Of a stretch of DNA of 64,000 bases, positions 53,694 to 61,241 are shown one piece after another. Source of the DNA: G963720475 sp963720475 (GTDB lineage: Bacteria; Actinomycetota; Thermoleophilia; Solirubrobacterales; Thermoleophilaceae); NCBI GenBank assembly GCA_963720475.1, contig OY970394.1, positions 1,550,001-1,614,000 on the forward strand, given 5' to 3'. The notes beneath the pieces are model-generated. The model had not been told where the DNA came from. It did not search any database and saw only the letters and a program-made list of their open reading frames with translations. Every line of letters begins with the position of its first letter. Position 1 is the stretch's first letter. The position numbers and the translations under genes are program-made.

Positions 53694-54404
53694 ATGAGCA
53701 GCGAGGTCCGCGTCTACGTGATCCTCGGCTCCCACGCCTGCCGCGCCGGAACGCTGATGCTCGAGCACAAGGCCATTCCGTTCCGCACGGTGACGGTGCC
53801 GAGGGGCCTCCATCCGCTCGCGACCAAGCTGCTCGGCTTTCCGGGCCGCACCGTCCCGGCGATAAAGGTCGACGGGCGAAAGGTGCAGACGAACCCCGAC
53901 ATCGCGCGTTTCCTCGACGAGCTGAAGCCCGAGCCGCGGCTGCTGCCGGAGGATCCGGAGTGCCGCCGCGAGGTCGAGGAGGCGGTGGCGTGGGGGCAGG
54001 ACACCTTCCAGATGGCGGCCCGGCGAGCGATCTTCGCGGCCGCGCTCCAGGGTCGCGCCGGACTCGTGAACGACGGCAACGACGGGGGGCTCGGGCCGCT
54101 CCTGTCTCGGAGTAGACGCTGGAGGCGCGTCGGGGCGCGGATCGCAGGCCGCGCCATGTTCAACGTCAACGAGCAGACAGAGGCCAGGATCCTGGCGTCC
54201 GTCCCGGGCTTGCTCGACCAGGCGGACGCCTGGATCGAGGCGGGCATCCTGAACGGCGAGCAGTTGAACGCGGCGGACTTCGCGATCGCGCCCAACATCG
54301 CGCTGCTGACTTACCGCAGCGACACGCGCGACGAGCTTGCGGGTAGGCCCTCGCTGACTCTGGCCGACCGGCTGCTGCCCGAGCCGGCGGTGGCGACGGG
54401 ATGA
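53694..54404 (+). CDS. Glutathione S-transferase-like protein
   Basis: A 236-residue protein with a thioredoxin-fold N-terminus (VYVILGSHACRAGTLMLEHK, then GFPGRTVPAIKVDGRKVQTN with the cis-proline) and an all-helical C-terminal half containing LNGEQLNAADFAIAPNIALL. This is the GST layout; the active-site residue is unclear and actinobacteria often lack glutathione, so the cofactor is uncertain. The ATG follows GTAGGGGGT. It is the last gene before rplU. Confidence 0.8.
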   Translation: MSSEVRVYVILGSHACRAGTLMLEHKAIPFRTVTVPRGLHPLATKLLGFPGRTVPAIKVDGRKVQTNPDIARFLDELKPEPRLLPEDPECRREVEEAVAWGQDTFQMAARRAIFAAALQGRAGLVNDGNDGGLGPLLSRSRRWRRVGARIAGRAMFNVNEQTEARILASVPGLLDQADAWIEAGILNGEQLNAADFAIAPNIALLTYRSDTRDELAGRPSLTLADRLLPEPAVATG

Positions 54405-54430
54405 CGCAAGCGCCGGCGCACCGGCACCGC

Positions 54431-54436
54431 TAGAAT
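54431..54436 (+). promoter_or_regulatory. Predicted -10 box (TAGAAT) of rplU
   Basis: TAGAAT, identical to the -10 of the HxlR gene. Transcription would start near 54443, directly before the leader hairpin. Confidence 0.5.
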
Positions 54437-54445
54437 CGCCAGCCC

Positions 54446-54463
54446 GGCGCCCACCTGGGCGCC
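54446..54463 (+). promoter_or_regulatory. Leader hairpin before rplU
   Basis: GGCGCCC (54446-54452) and GGGCGCC (54457-54463) form a perfect 7-bp stem with an ACCT loop, followed by CTCTCTTT and then the rplU ATG 11 bases after the stem. The predicted 5' leader is almost only this hairpin, and no purine-rich ribosome site is present. It could be an r-protein leader, an attenuator or a translation control element. Confidence 0.5.
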
Positions 54464-54474
54464 CTCTCTTTGCC

Positions 54475-54951
54475 ATGTACGCAATCGTGAAAGTCGGCGG
54501 GAAGCAGTACCGCGTCGAGAAGGGCGACTCGCTCGTCGTCGACCGCATGCCCGAGAGGGAGGGCGCGAAGGTCACGCTCGAGCCGCTGCTCTACCGCTCC
54601 GACAAGACCGTCTTCGAGGGGTCGGACCTCGGCAAGGTGAAGGTCGAGGCCGTCGTCGCCGGGCACGAGCGCGGTGACAAGATCCACGTGCTCAAGTTCA
54701 AGCCGAAGCGCGGCTACAAGGTCCGAACCGGCCACCGCTCCGAGTTGACGAGACTCGAGATCAAGGACATCAAGCTCGGCGCGGCACGCTCGTCCGGTGC
54801 GGCGAAGCCGAAGGCCGAGGCCGCGACCAAGGCGCCGGCGAAGAAGCCGGCTGCTGCGAAGAAGCCGGCCGCGAAGAAGCCGGCCGCGAAGAAGCCTGCC
54901 GCTACGAAGAAGCCCGCCGCGAGGAAGCCGGCGGCCAAGAAGGAAGACTGA
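54475..54951 (+). CDS. rplU: Large-subunit ribosomal protein bL21 with long basic tail
   Basis: A 158-residue L21: the normal protein ends near residue 103 (MYAIVKVGGKQYRVEKGDSL at the start, KFKPKRGYKVRTGHR). Residues 104-158 are an added tail of AAKKP-type repeats resembling histone H1, probably contacting rRNA or DNA. Upstream is a hairpin leader. rpmA follows after one base. L21 and L27 are neighbours in the 50S subunit. Confidence 0.95.
   Translation: MYAIVKVGGKQYRVEKGDSLVVDRMPEREGAKVTLEPLLYRSDKTVFEGSDLGKVKVEAVVAGHERGDKIHVLKFKPKRGYKVRTGHRSELTRLEIKDIKLGAARSSGAAKPKAEAATKAPAKKPAAAKKPAAKKPAAKKPAATKKPAARKPAAKKED
54833..54948 (+). repeat. Tandem AAKKP coding repeats in the rplU tail
   Basis: About seven imperfect 15-base units of the form GCGAAGAAGCCGGCC encode the lysine/alanine/proline tail of L21. 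Such repeats can change length by slippage. Confidence 0.75.
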
Positions 54952-54952
54952 G

Positions 54953-55204
54953 ATGGCTCACAAGAAGGGGCTCGGATCGAGCCGCAACGGCCGCGACTCG
55001 AACGCCCAGCGCCTCGGCGTGAAGGTGTTCGCCGGCGAGAACGTCAGCGGTGGCGAGATCATCGTGCGCCAGCGCGGCACGCGCTTCAAGCCGGGCGACG
55101 GCACCGGCCGAGGCAAGGACGACTCGATCTTCGCCAAGCGCGCGGGGACGGTGGAGTTCAAGTCCGGCCGCAAGGGCCGGATCATCAGCGTCCTCTCGGA
55201 CTAG
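54953..55204 (+). CDS. rpmA: Large-subunit ribosomal protein bL27
   Basis: An 83-residue L27 starting MAHKKGLGSSRNGRDSNAQR, with VRQRGTRFKPGDGTGRGKDD and a GTVEFKSGRKGR end. The N-terminus reaches the peptidyl-transferase centre. The ATG at 54953 begins one base after the rplU stop. In related genomes obg follows; here a 1.3-kb module intervenes. Confidence 0.96.
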   Translation: MAHKKGLGSSRNGRDSNAQRLGVKVFAGENVSGGEIIVRQRGTRFKPGDGTGRGKDDSIFAKRAGTVEFKSGRKGRIISVLSD

Positions 55205-55734
55205 CCCGCGCCGTTCATCACCAGGCACGTGCTCGTGCCGTGCGCGAGCAGCTTGCCGGTCTCTTCGGCCCGCAGGTGCCCCTCGACGGTTGCGACCTGG
55301 CCGCCGCGATGGATGACTTTGCCCTCCGCCGCAATCCGTCCGGTCTCGCGCGTGATCGGCCGCACGAGGTTGACCTTCAGTTCGAGCGTCGTGTACGCCT
55401 GACCCGCCTCGAGCGTCGTGTGTACGGCGCAGCCCATGCACGAGTCGAGCAGGGTCGCCCCGAGCCCGCCGTGGACCACGCCGATCGGGTTGTAGTGCTC
55501 CTCGCCGGGCTCGCCGAAGAACAGCGCGCGGCCGTGCTCGACCTCGTGCACACCGAACCCCATCAGCACGGCGATCGGCGGCGCGGGAACCTCGCCGGCG
55601 GCGATCTTCGCCATCGCCTCGAGTCCGGAGAGGCCGGCGATCTGTCCGACCGAGTCGAGCGGGTCCTCCCAGCGGACCGTCAGCTCGCGCTCTCCGGTGC
55701 GCTCGCGTGCCAAGGAAGGGAGCGTAGCCGTCAC
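55201..55734 (-). CDS. PaaI-like hotdog-fold thioesterase
   Basis: A 177-residue hotdog protein with the full PaaI signature: GEEHYNPIGVVHGGLGATLLDSCMG (HGG near residue 88), followed by the LELKVNLVRPITRETGRIAA strand. It is predicted to hydrolyse acyl-CoA thioesters, perhaps aromatic ones. The GTG at 55732-55734 has GGAGG five bases upstream and overlaps the stop of the 60-residue gene (GTGA), so the two are coupled. Its end overlaps the rpmA stop. Regulation by the divergent HxlR protein is likely. Confidence 0.85.
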   Translation of the reverse strand: MTATLPSLARERTGERELTVRWEDPLDSVGQIAGLSGLEAMAKIAAGEVPAPPIAVLMGFGVHEVEHGRALFFGEPGEEHYNPIGVVHGGLGATLLDSCMGCAVHTTLEAGQAYTTLELKVNLVRPITRETGRIAAEGKVIHRGGQVATVEGHLRAEETGKLLAHGTSTCLVMNGAG

Positions 55735-55913
55735 GCGGCCCTCCGCTCGTCTGCGGAACGCTCGGTCCTGGCCCGCTGCGCGGGGGCGGGGCGGAGGCGC
55801 CGCGGCTGCGCGATCGCCGCGAGCGGCACCTCCGCGACCTCGGTGAGCGCGCGCTGCAGGGAATGGATCTCGGTGGGCGGGACCTTGAAGCCGGCGATGC
55901 TCTCGGGCGACAT
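55731..55913 (-). CDS. 60-residue protein in an HxlR-regulated unit
   Basis: A small gene with a perfect ribosome site (AGGAGG, five bases before the ATG at 55911-55913). The product starts MSPESIAGFKVPPTEIHSLQ, has a helical middle and an arginine/alanine-rich end. It is the first gene of a leftward pair; its stop overlaps the start of the thioesterase gene. I do not recognise it. The ribosome site and coupling argue that it is real. Confidence 0.65.
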   Translation of the reverse strand: MSPESIAGFKVPPTEIHSLQRALTEVAEVPLAAIAQPRRLRPAPAQRARTERSADERRAA

Positions 55914-55941
55914 CTGCGCCTCCTAGTAAGTTGCTTGACAA

Positions 55942-55964
55942 AACCCACCCTAGCAGAGTGGGTT
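55942..55964. promoter_or_regulatory. Inverted-repeat operator between HxlR and thioesterase units
   Basis: AACCCAC (55942-55948) and GTGGGTT (55958-55964) form a perfect 7-bp inverted repeat with a 9-base spacer. It touches the -35 of the rightward promoter and contains a TAGGGT box usable as the leftward -10 (55947-55952, minus strand). This position suits an autorepressing HxlR dimer. Confidence 0.65.
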
Positions 55965-55991
55965 GCGTCATAAAACCAAGCGAGCTAGAAT
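55963..55991 (+). promoter_or_regulatory. Promoter of the HxlR gene, TTGCGT-N17-TAGAAT
   Basis: TTGCGT (55963-55968) and TAGAAT (55986-55991) are 17 bases apart; the GTG start follows the -10 by six bases, so the mRNA is predicted to be leaderless. Confidence 0.6.
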
Positions 55992-55997
55992 CGGTGT

Positions 55998-56456
55998 GTG
56001 CTTCAGCGCACGTACGAGGGACAAATCTGCTCCGTGGCTCGCACGCTCGAGCTGATCGGTCAGCGCTGGACGATCCTGATCGTCCGCGAGGTCTTCCGCG
56101 GCCACCGGCGCTTCGACGAGATCCAGGGCGCGCTCGGCGTCGCGCGCAACGTGCTCGCGTCGAGGCTCGATGCCCTCTGCGAGCAGGAGATCCTCGAACG
56201 CCGTCGCTACCAGACGCAGCCCGACCGCTACGACTACTGGCTGACCGAGAAGGGGATCGACCTCTGGCCGGTTCTGATGCAGATGCTGCTGTGGGGTGAC
56301 AAGTACCTCGCCGACGACGGTGAGCCGGTGTACGTCGAGCACCGTGACTGCGGCGGCCAGCCCGACGACCACCTGATCTGCGACCGCTGCGGCGAGCCGC
56401 TGCACGCGCGCAACGTGAAGTCGCGCCCTGGGCCGGGCCTCGAAGCCGCCGCATAG
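55998..56456 (+). CDS. HxlR-family transcriptional regulator
   Basis: A 152-residue winged-helix regulator: CSVARTLELIGQRWTILIVR and FDEIQGALGVARNVLASRLD, the HxlR hallmark, followed by the wing YDYWLTEKGIDLWPVL. The tail has HRDCGG and ICDRCGEPLHARN, a possible small zinc site. Such proteins respond to oxidants or aromatic compounds. It is divergent from the small-protein/thioesterase pair and probably controls both. The GTG start is on a predicted leaderless mRNA. Confidence 0.9.
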   Translation: MLQRTYEGQICSVARTLELIGQRWTILIVREVFRGHRRFDEIQGALGVARNVLASRLDALCEQEILERRRYQTQPDRYDYWLTEKGIDLWPVLMQMLLWGDKYLADDGEPVYVEHRDCGGQPDDHLICDRCGEPLHARNVKSRPGPGLEAAA

Positions 56457-56474
56457 CGCGCCGGCAGCCCGCCC

Positions 56475-56480
56475 TACCAT
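56475..56480 (+). promoter_or_regulatory. Predicted -10 box (TACCAT) of obg
   Basis: TACCAT, six bases (CCGCTC), then the GTG at 56487; leaderless arrangement. Confidence 0.55.
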
Positions 56481-56486
56481 CCGCTC

Positions 56487-57794
56487 GTGCTCACCGACCG
56501 GGCGACGATCGAAGTGCGCGCGGGGGCGGGCGGCGACGGCGCCGTCTCGTTCCGCCGCGAGGCGCACGTGCCGAAAGGCGGGCCCGACGGTGGCGACGGA
56601 GGGCGCGGCGCCGACGTGGTGCTTGTCTGTGACCCGTCGCTGCGCGACCTCCAGGCCTTCCGTCGCAGCGCACACTTCAAGGGCGAGCGCGGCGGCCACG
56701 GCGAGGGCGGCGAGCGCCACGGAGCGTCGCCGGCTGCGCTGGAGATCAAGGTGCCGCCGGGCACTGTCGCCGAGGCGGCCGACGGCTCCTTCCACGCCGA
56801 CCTGATCGCACCGGGCCAGCGCGAGGTGATCGCGCGCGGCGGCTCCGGGGGTCGCGGCAACCGCCGTTTCACGAGCTCGACGCGTCAGGCGCCCCGTCTT
56901 GCCGAGCGCGGCTTGCCGGGCGCGGAGCTGCGCGTCGAGCTGCGGCTGAAGCTGCTGGCCGACGTCGGCCTCGTCGGGCTACCCAACGCGGGCAAGTCCT
57001 CACTGCTCGCGCGGCTCACCCGCGCCCAGCCGAAGGTCGCCGACTACCCGTTCACGACGCTTGAGCCGGTCCTCGGAACGCTCGAGCTCGACGAGCGCCA
57101 GCTCGTCGTCGCCGACATCCCCGGCTTGATCGAGGGCGCCGGCACGGGCGCCGGCCTCGGGCACGAGTTCCTCGCCCACGTCGAGCGCACGCGGCTGCTC
57201 GTCCACGTGCTCGACCTCGCGCCGCTGGACGGCTCGGATCCGGCGGCGAGCCACGCCACCGTCGAGGCCGAGATCGATAGCTACGGCGCCCGGCTGGCGT
57301 CGCTGCCGCGGGTGCTCTGCCTGTCGAAGGCCGATCTGCTGCCGGATGCCGATGCGGAGCGAGCCGCGGCCACCTGGCGCGATCGCCTGGGCGACACCGT
57401 GCTCGACGTCATCGTGACCTCGGCCGCCACCGGGGCGGGACTCGACGAGCTACGCCGGGCTGTCGCCTTCACCCTCCCGGACGAGGACCCCGTCGCGCCC
57501 AGTACCGAACCCGGAGCCGACGCTCCCCTCGCCGCGCACCGCGTCTATCGCCCGGGAGCCGACAAGGGCTTCGAGGTCGAGCGAACGGGACCGGGCGCCT
57601 ACCGCGTCACCGGACCGCCCGTCGAGCGCCTGATCGCCCGCCACGACCTCGGCAACGACGAGGCGCTGCGCCACGTCGAGGACCGCCTCCGCTCGATGGG
57701 CGTGATCCGTGCCCTCGAGGCTGCCGGCTTCGAGCCCGGTGACGACGTCGAGCTCGGCGGCGTCGTCTTCGAGCTCGATCCGGGCGGGCCCTAA
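56487..57794 (+). CDS. obg: GTPase Obg/CgtA
   Basis: A 435-residue Obg. The glycine-rich Obg domain (1-157) has EVRAGAGGDGAVSFRREAHV and GGPDGGDGGRGADVV. The G domain has the P-loop VGLPNAGKSSLL near residue 165, DYPFTTLEP, DIPGLIEGA and LSKADLL (NKxD variant SKAD). A C-terminal OCT domain (about 355-430) follows. It assists 50S assembly and senses ppGpp. GTG start on a predicted leaderless mRNA. proB follows after 12 bases. Confidence 0.95.
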   Translation: MLTDRATIEVRAGAGGDGAVSFRREAHVPKGGPDGGDGGRGADVVLVCDPSLRDLQAFRRSAHFKGERGGHGEGGERHGASPAALEIKVPPGTVAEAADGSFHADLIAPGQREVIARGGSGGRGNRRFTSSTRQAPRLAERGLPGAELRVELRLKLLADVGLVGLPNAGKSSLLARLTRAQPKVADYPFTTLEPVLGTLELDERQLVVADIPGLIEGAGTGAGLGHEFLAHVERTRLLVHVLDLAPLDGSDPAASHATVEAEIDSYGARLASLPRVLCLSKADLLPDADAERAAATWRDRLGDTVLDVIVTSAATGAGLDELRRAVAFTLPDEDPVAPSTEPGADAPLAAHRVYRPGADKGFEVERTGPGAYRVTGPPVERLIARHDLGNDEALRHVEDRLRSMGVIRALEAAGFEPGDDVELGGVVFELDPGGP

Positions 57795-57806
57795 CCTTTC
57801 CGGGCG

Positions 57807-58907
57807 ATGGCAACGATCGTGATCAAGCTGGGCTCGAGCATCGTCGCCGACGAGGCGGGCGAGCTGCGCCTCGACGTGCTCGAGGGTGTCTGCGGCCAGG
57901 TCAAGGCCTGCCACGAGGGCGGCGACGAGGTCGTGCTCGTCACCTCGGGCGCGATCGCGCGCGGGATGCGCACAATGGATCTCGGCGCTCGTCCCGCGGC
58001 GATGGATGAGCTGCAGGCGGCGTCGGCGGTCGGCCAAGGGAAGCTCTACGGCGTCTACGACGAGCTGCTCACCGCGCGCGGGCTGCGGACCGCGCAGGTC
58101 CTGCTCACGTTCTTCGACATGTCGTCGCGGATGCACTACCTCAACGCGCGCCGGACGCTCCGCCAGCTGCTCGCTTGGCATGTCGTGCCCGTGATCAACG
58201 AGAACGACACGACCGCCACGGATGAGATCACCTTCGGCGACAACGACTTCCTCGCCGCCCAGGTGTCGCTCCTGATCGGCGCCGACCTGCTCGTGCTGCT
58301 CACGGACATGGACGGTCTTCACACCGCCGACCCGCGCAGCCAGCCCGACGCCGAGCTCGTAACCGACGTGCGCGACTTCGACGAGCTCGACGGCTATGAC
58401 ATCGGCAGCGTCGGCTCGCGCCTTGGATCGGGCGGCATGACGTCGAAGGTCGTCGCGGCCGAGATGGCGACCGCCGCCGGGATCCCCGCGGTGATCGCGG
58501 ACGGCAACGTGACAGATGCGGTCTCGCGGGCAGCCGCGGGCGAGCCCGTCGGCACGCGCTTCCACCCCCAGCAGGGCAAGGTGTCCAGCTTCAAGCTGTG
58601 GCTCCGCTACGCGAAGCCGAGCCGCGGCCGGATCGAGGTGGACTCCGGCGCCGAGCGCGCGCTGCGCGAGCAGGGAACCAGCCTGCTCCCCGTTGGGGTC
58701 GTGGGGGTCGAGGGGGACTTCGGCGCGGGCGACGCTGTCGACGTTGCGAGCGCGGGGTCGAACGGCGCGGCGATCGGCAAGGGGATCGCGAGCTACTCAG
58801 CCGACGAGCTCCGGAGCGTCATGGGGCGCAAGACCGAGGCCGTCCGCGAGTTGCTGCCGCGCGCGGCCGATGAGGCCGTTCACCGCGACTACTTCGTGCT
58901 CGATTAG
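57807..58907 (+). CDS. proB: Glutamate 5-kinase
   Basis: A 366-residue ProB: the amino-acid kinase domain (IVIKLGSSIVADE at the start, VTSGAIARGMRTM, NENDTTATDEITFGDNDFLA near residue 132, GSRLGSGGMTSKVVAAEMA near residue 207) and a C-terminal PUA domain (about 275-355). First step of proline synthesis, phosphorylating glutamate. A TAACCT box stands nine bases before the ATG. proA follows after 40 bases. Confidence 0.95.
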   Translation: MATIVIKLGSSIVADEAGELRLDVLEGVCGQVKACHEGGDEVVLVTSGAIARGMRTMDLGARPAAMDELQAASAVGQGKLYGVYDELLTARGLRTAQVLLTFFDMSSRMHYLNARRTLRQLLAWHVVPVINENDTTATDEITFGDNDFLAAQVSLLIGADLLVLLTDMDGLHTADPRSQPDAELVTDVRDFDELDGYDIGSVGSRLGSGGMTSKVVAAEMATAAGIPAVIADGNVTDAVSRAAAGEPVGTRFHPQQGKVSSFKLWLRYAKPSRGRIEVDSGAERALREQGTSLLPVGVVGVEGDFGAGDAVDVASAGSNGAAIGKGIASYSADELRSVMGRKTEAVRELLPRAADEAVHRDYFVLD

Positions 58908-58935
58908 CGGCTCGGGTGGGCCGATCGCGCCCCGG

Positions 58936-58941
58936 TACCCT
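58936..58941 (+). promoter_or_regulatory. Predicted -10 box (TACCCT) of proA
   Basis: TACCCT, six bases (TTCCCA), then the ATG at 58948; leaderless arrangement. Confidence 0.5.
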
Positions 58942-58947
58942 TTCCCA

Positions 58948-60219
58948 ATGGCCACCGAGGTCGCATCCGTAGCGGAGGTTTGCGCCGCCGCAAGGCGCGC
59001 CGAGCGCCTGCTAGCGGGGCTCGACGGCGCAACGCGGAGCGCCGCCGTCGTCGTGATGGCGACTGCGCTCGAGGCGCGCGCCGAGGACGTGCTCGAGGCC
59101 AACGAGCGCGACATGGAGGCCGGGCGTGAGGCCGGTCTCGACGCGGCGCTGCTCGACCGCCTGCTCCTCACCCCCGAGCGGATCTCCCAGGTCGCCGCCG
59201 AGGCGCACTCGATCGCCGCGCTGCCGGATCCCGACGGCGAGGTGCTCGAGGAGCGCACCCTCGACAGCGGCTTGCGGCTGCGCAAGATCAGCGTGCCGCT
59301 CGGCGTGATCGCGGTGATCTACGAGGCGCGCCCGAACGTGACGATCGACTGCTCGGCGCTCTGCATCAAGTCGGGCAACGCGATCGTGCTGCGCGGCTCC
59401 TCGATGGCGGCCCACTCGAACGCCATCCTCGCCGAGATCGCGCGCGAAGCGGTCGTCGAGGCGGGCGGGCCGGCTGACGCCATCTCACCGATCACCGGCG
59501 GCGACCGCGACGAGCTGCGCCAGCTCGCGACCCAGCGCGGCGTGGTCGACCTGATCATCCCGCGCGGGGGAGAGGGACTGAAGGCGACGCTGATGGAGCA
59601 CGCGACGGTCCCGGTCATCTACGCCGCCTCGGGGAACTGCCACGTCTACGTTGACGACACGGCCGATCTCGACGACGCGGTGGCGATCACCGTCAACGCG
59701 AAGGTCCAGAAGCCGAGCGTCTGCAACGCGGCCGAAACGCTGCTCGTTCACGCCGACTGCGCGGCGGAGTTCCTGCTGCGCGCGCTCGGCGAGCTGCGCG
59801 AGGCGGGCGTCGAACTGCGCGCGGACGCGCGCACGCGCTCGCTCGCCGGCGAGCTCGGCGACTCGCTGATCGAGGCGACGGAGGACGACTGGAAGACCGA
59901 GTACCACGCGCTCGTGCTGGCGGTCGGCGTGGTCGACTCGCTCGATGAGGCGATCGACCATGTGAACCGCTACTCCAGCCACCACTCCGACGCGATCGTG
60001 ACCGGCTCCGACGAGGCGGCGCGCGCGTTCACCCAGGGCGTCGACACGGCGTGCGTGTACGTGAACGCCTCGACCCGCTTCACCGACGGCGCCGTGTTCG
60101 GGTTGGGCGCCGAGATCGGCAACTCGACACAGAAGCTCCACGCGCGCGGCCCGATCGGCCTGCGCGAGCTCTGCACCTACAAGTACGTGGTCGAGGGCGA
60201 CGGCGACGTCCGGGAGTAG
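58948..60219 (+). CDS. proA: Gamma-glutamyl phosphate reductase
   Basis: A 423-residue ProA: VPLGVIAVIYEARPNVTIDC near residue 115, IVLRGSSMAAHSN, the catalytic cysteine in KVQKPSVCNAAETLLVH (about residue 259), and the C-terminal VNASTRFTDGAVFGLGAEIG and HARGPIGLRELCTYKY. It reduces glutamyl phosphate to the semialdehyde in proline synthesis, after ProB. May have its own leaderless promoter. Confidence 0.96.
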   Translation: MATEVASVAEVCAAARRAERLLAGLDGATRSAAVVVMATALEARAEDVLEANERDMEAGREAGLDAALLDRLLLTPERISQVAAEAHSIAALPDPDGEVLEERTLDSGLRLRKISVPLGVIAVIYEARPNVTIDCSALCIKSGNAIVLRGSSMAAHSNAILAEIAREAVVEAGGPADAISPITGGDRDELRQLATQRGVVDLIIPRGGEGLKATLMEHATVPVIYAASGNCHVYVDDTADLDDAVAITVNAKVQKPSVCNAAETLLVHADCAAEFLLRALGELREAGVELRADARTRSLAGELGDSLIEATEDDWKTEYHALVLAVGVVDSLDEAIDHVNRYSSHHSDAIVTGSDEAARAFTQGVDTACVYVNASTRFTDGAVFGLGAEIGNSTQKLHARGPIGLRELCTYKYVVEGDGDVRE

Positions 60220-60228
60220 CGACTCGGC

Positions 60229-60849
60229 TTGCGTCTAGGAGTGATGGGCGGGGTCTTCAACCCGCCGCACATCGGCCACCTGGTCTGCGCGCAGGAGGCG
60301 GCGATCGGGCTCGAGCTCGACGAGCTGCTGCTCGTCCCGGCGGGTGCGCCGCCGCATCGCGCGGTCACCGACGAGCCCGGCGCCGCGGTTCGTTTCGAGC
60401 TGTGCGAGCGCGCGGTCGCGGGCGACCCGGTGCTGCACGCGTCACGGATCGAGGTGGACCGCGATGGCCCGTCCTTCAGCGTGGATACGCTGCGCGCACT
60501 TCGTGACGAGCGTCCGGACGACGATCTCCTCCTCATTCTCGGCGGCGACGCCGCCGCGGGATTGCCGTCGTGGCACGAGCCCGAGGAGTTGCTGACGCTC
60601 GCGCAGCTTGCCATCGCCGAGCGCTCGGGCTTCGAGCGCGAGCGGGTGACGGCCGCGCTCGAGGCCCTGCCCGCGGCGGACTCGCCCGAGTTCTTCGGGA
60701 TGCCGCGGATCGAGGTGTCCTCGACGCTCGTCCGCGAACGGGTCGCAGCCGGCAAGCCGATCCGCTACCTCGTCCCGGACGGGGTGGCCGAGTTGATCGC
60801 CGAGCGCTCGCTGTATCGCGCGGCGGCCGTCGTGGAGGAGGGCGCATGA
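60229..60849 (+). CDS. nadD: Nicotinate-nucleotide adenylyltransferase
   Basis: A 206-residue NadD: nucleotidyl-transferase motif LGVMGGVFNPPHIGHLVCAQ (GxFxPxHxxH) and the C-terminal PRIEVSSTLVRERVAAGKP (SST-R). It makes deamido-NAD from nicotinate mononucleotide. The start is a TTG at 60229, nine bases after the proA stop; no nearer ATG/GTG keeps the motif intact apart from GTG 60241. It overlaps rsfS by four bases. Confidence 0.94.
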   Translation: MRLGVMGGVFNPPHIGHLVCAQEAAIGLELDELLLVPAGAPPHRAVTDEPGAAVRFELCERAVAGDPVLHASRIEVDRDGPSFSVDTLRALRDERPDDDLLLILGGDAAAGLPSWHEPEELLTLAQLAIAERSGFERERVTAALEALPAADSPEFFGMPRIEVSSTLVRERVAAGKPIRYLVPDGVAELIAERSLYRAAAVVEEGA

Positions 60850-61235
60850 GCGGCTCGGCCGACGTTGCGCCGCCGCGGTCGGCCTCCGAGCTCGCCGGCG
60901 AGGAGCTCGCCCAGCGGGTCGCCCGTATCGCCGCCGACAAGAAGGCGATCGACGTGCGTGTGCTCGACGTTCGTGAGGTGGTGTCGTACACCGACTACCT
61001 GGTCGTCTGCTCGGGCAACACCGACCGTCAGGCGCGTGCGATCCACAGCGCGATCTACAAGGAGCTGAAGGACGACGAGGCGCTGCTTCCGCGCCGAGTC
61101 GAGGGCGAGCGTGAGGCACGCTGGATCCTGCTCGACTACCTCGACTGCATCGTGCACGTCTTCACGCCCGACGCGCGCGACTTCTACCGCCTCGAGCAGC
61201 TCTGGGGCGAGGCGCCCTCGCGTACGGTCGAGTAG
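60846..61235 (+). CDS. rsfS: Ribosomal silencing factor RsfS
   Basis: A 129-residue RsfS (DUF143): DKKAIDVRVLDVREVVSYTD, FVVCSG-type strand YLVVCSGNTDRQARAI, and WILLDYLDCIVHVFTPDARD ending FYRLEQLWGEAP. It binds L14 and blocks subunit joining in starved cells. Start ATG overlaps the nadD stop (ATGA). The obg-proB-proA-nadD-rsfS order is typical of actinobacteria. Confidence 0.95.
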   Translation: MSGSADVAPPRSASELAGEELAQRVARIAADKKAIDVRVLDVREVVSYTDYLVVCSGNTDRQARAIHSAIYKELKDDEALLPRRVEGEREARWILLDYLDCIVHVFTPDARDFYRLEQLWGEAPSRTVE

Positions 61236-61241
61236 CGGGGG

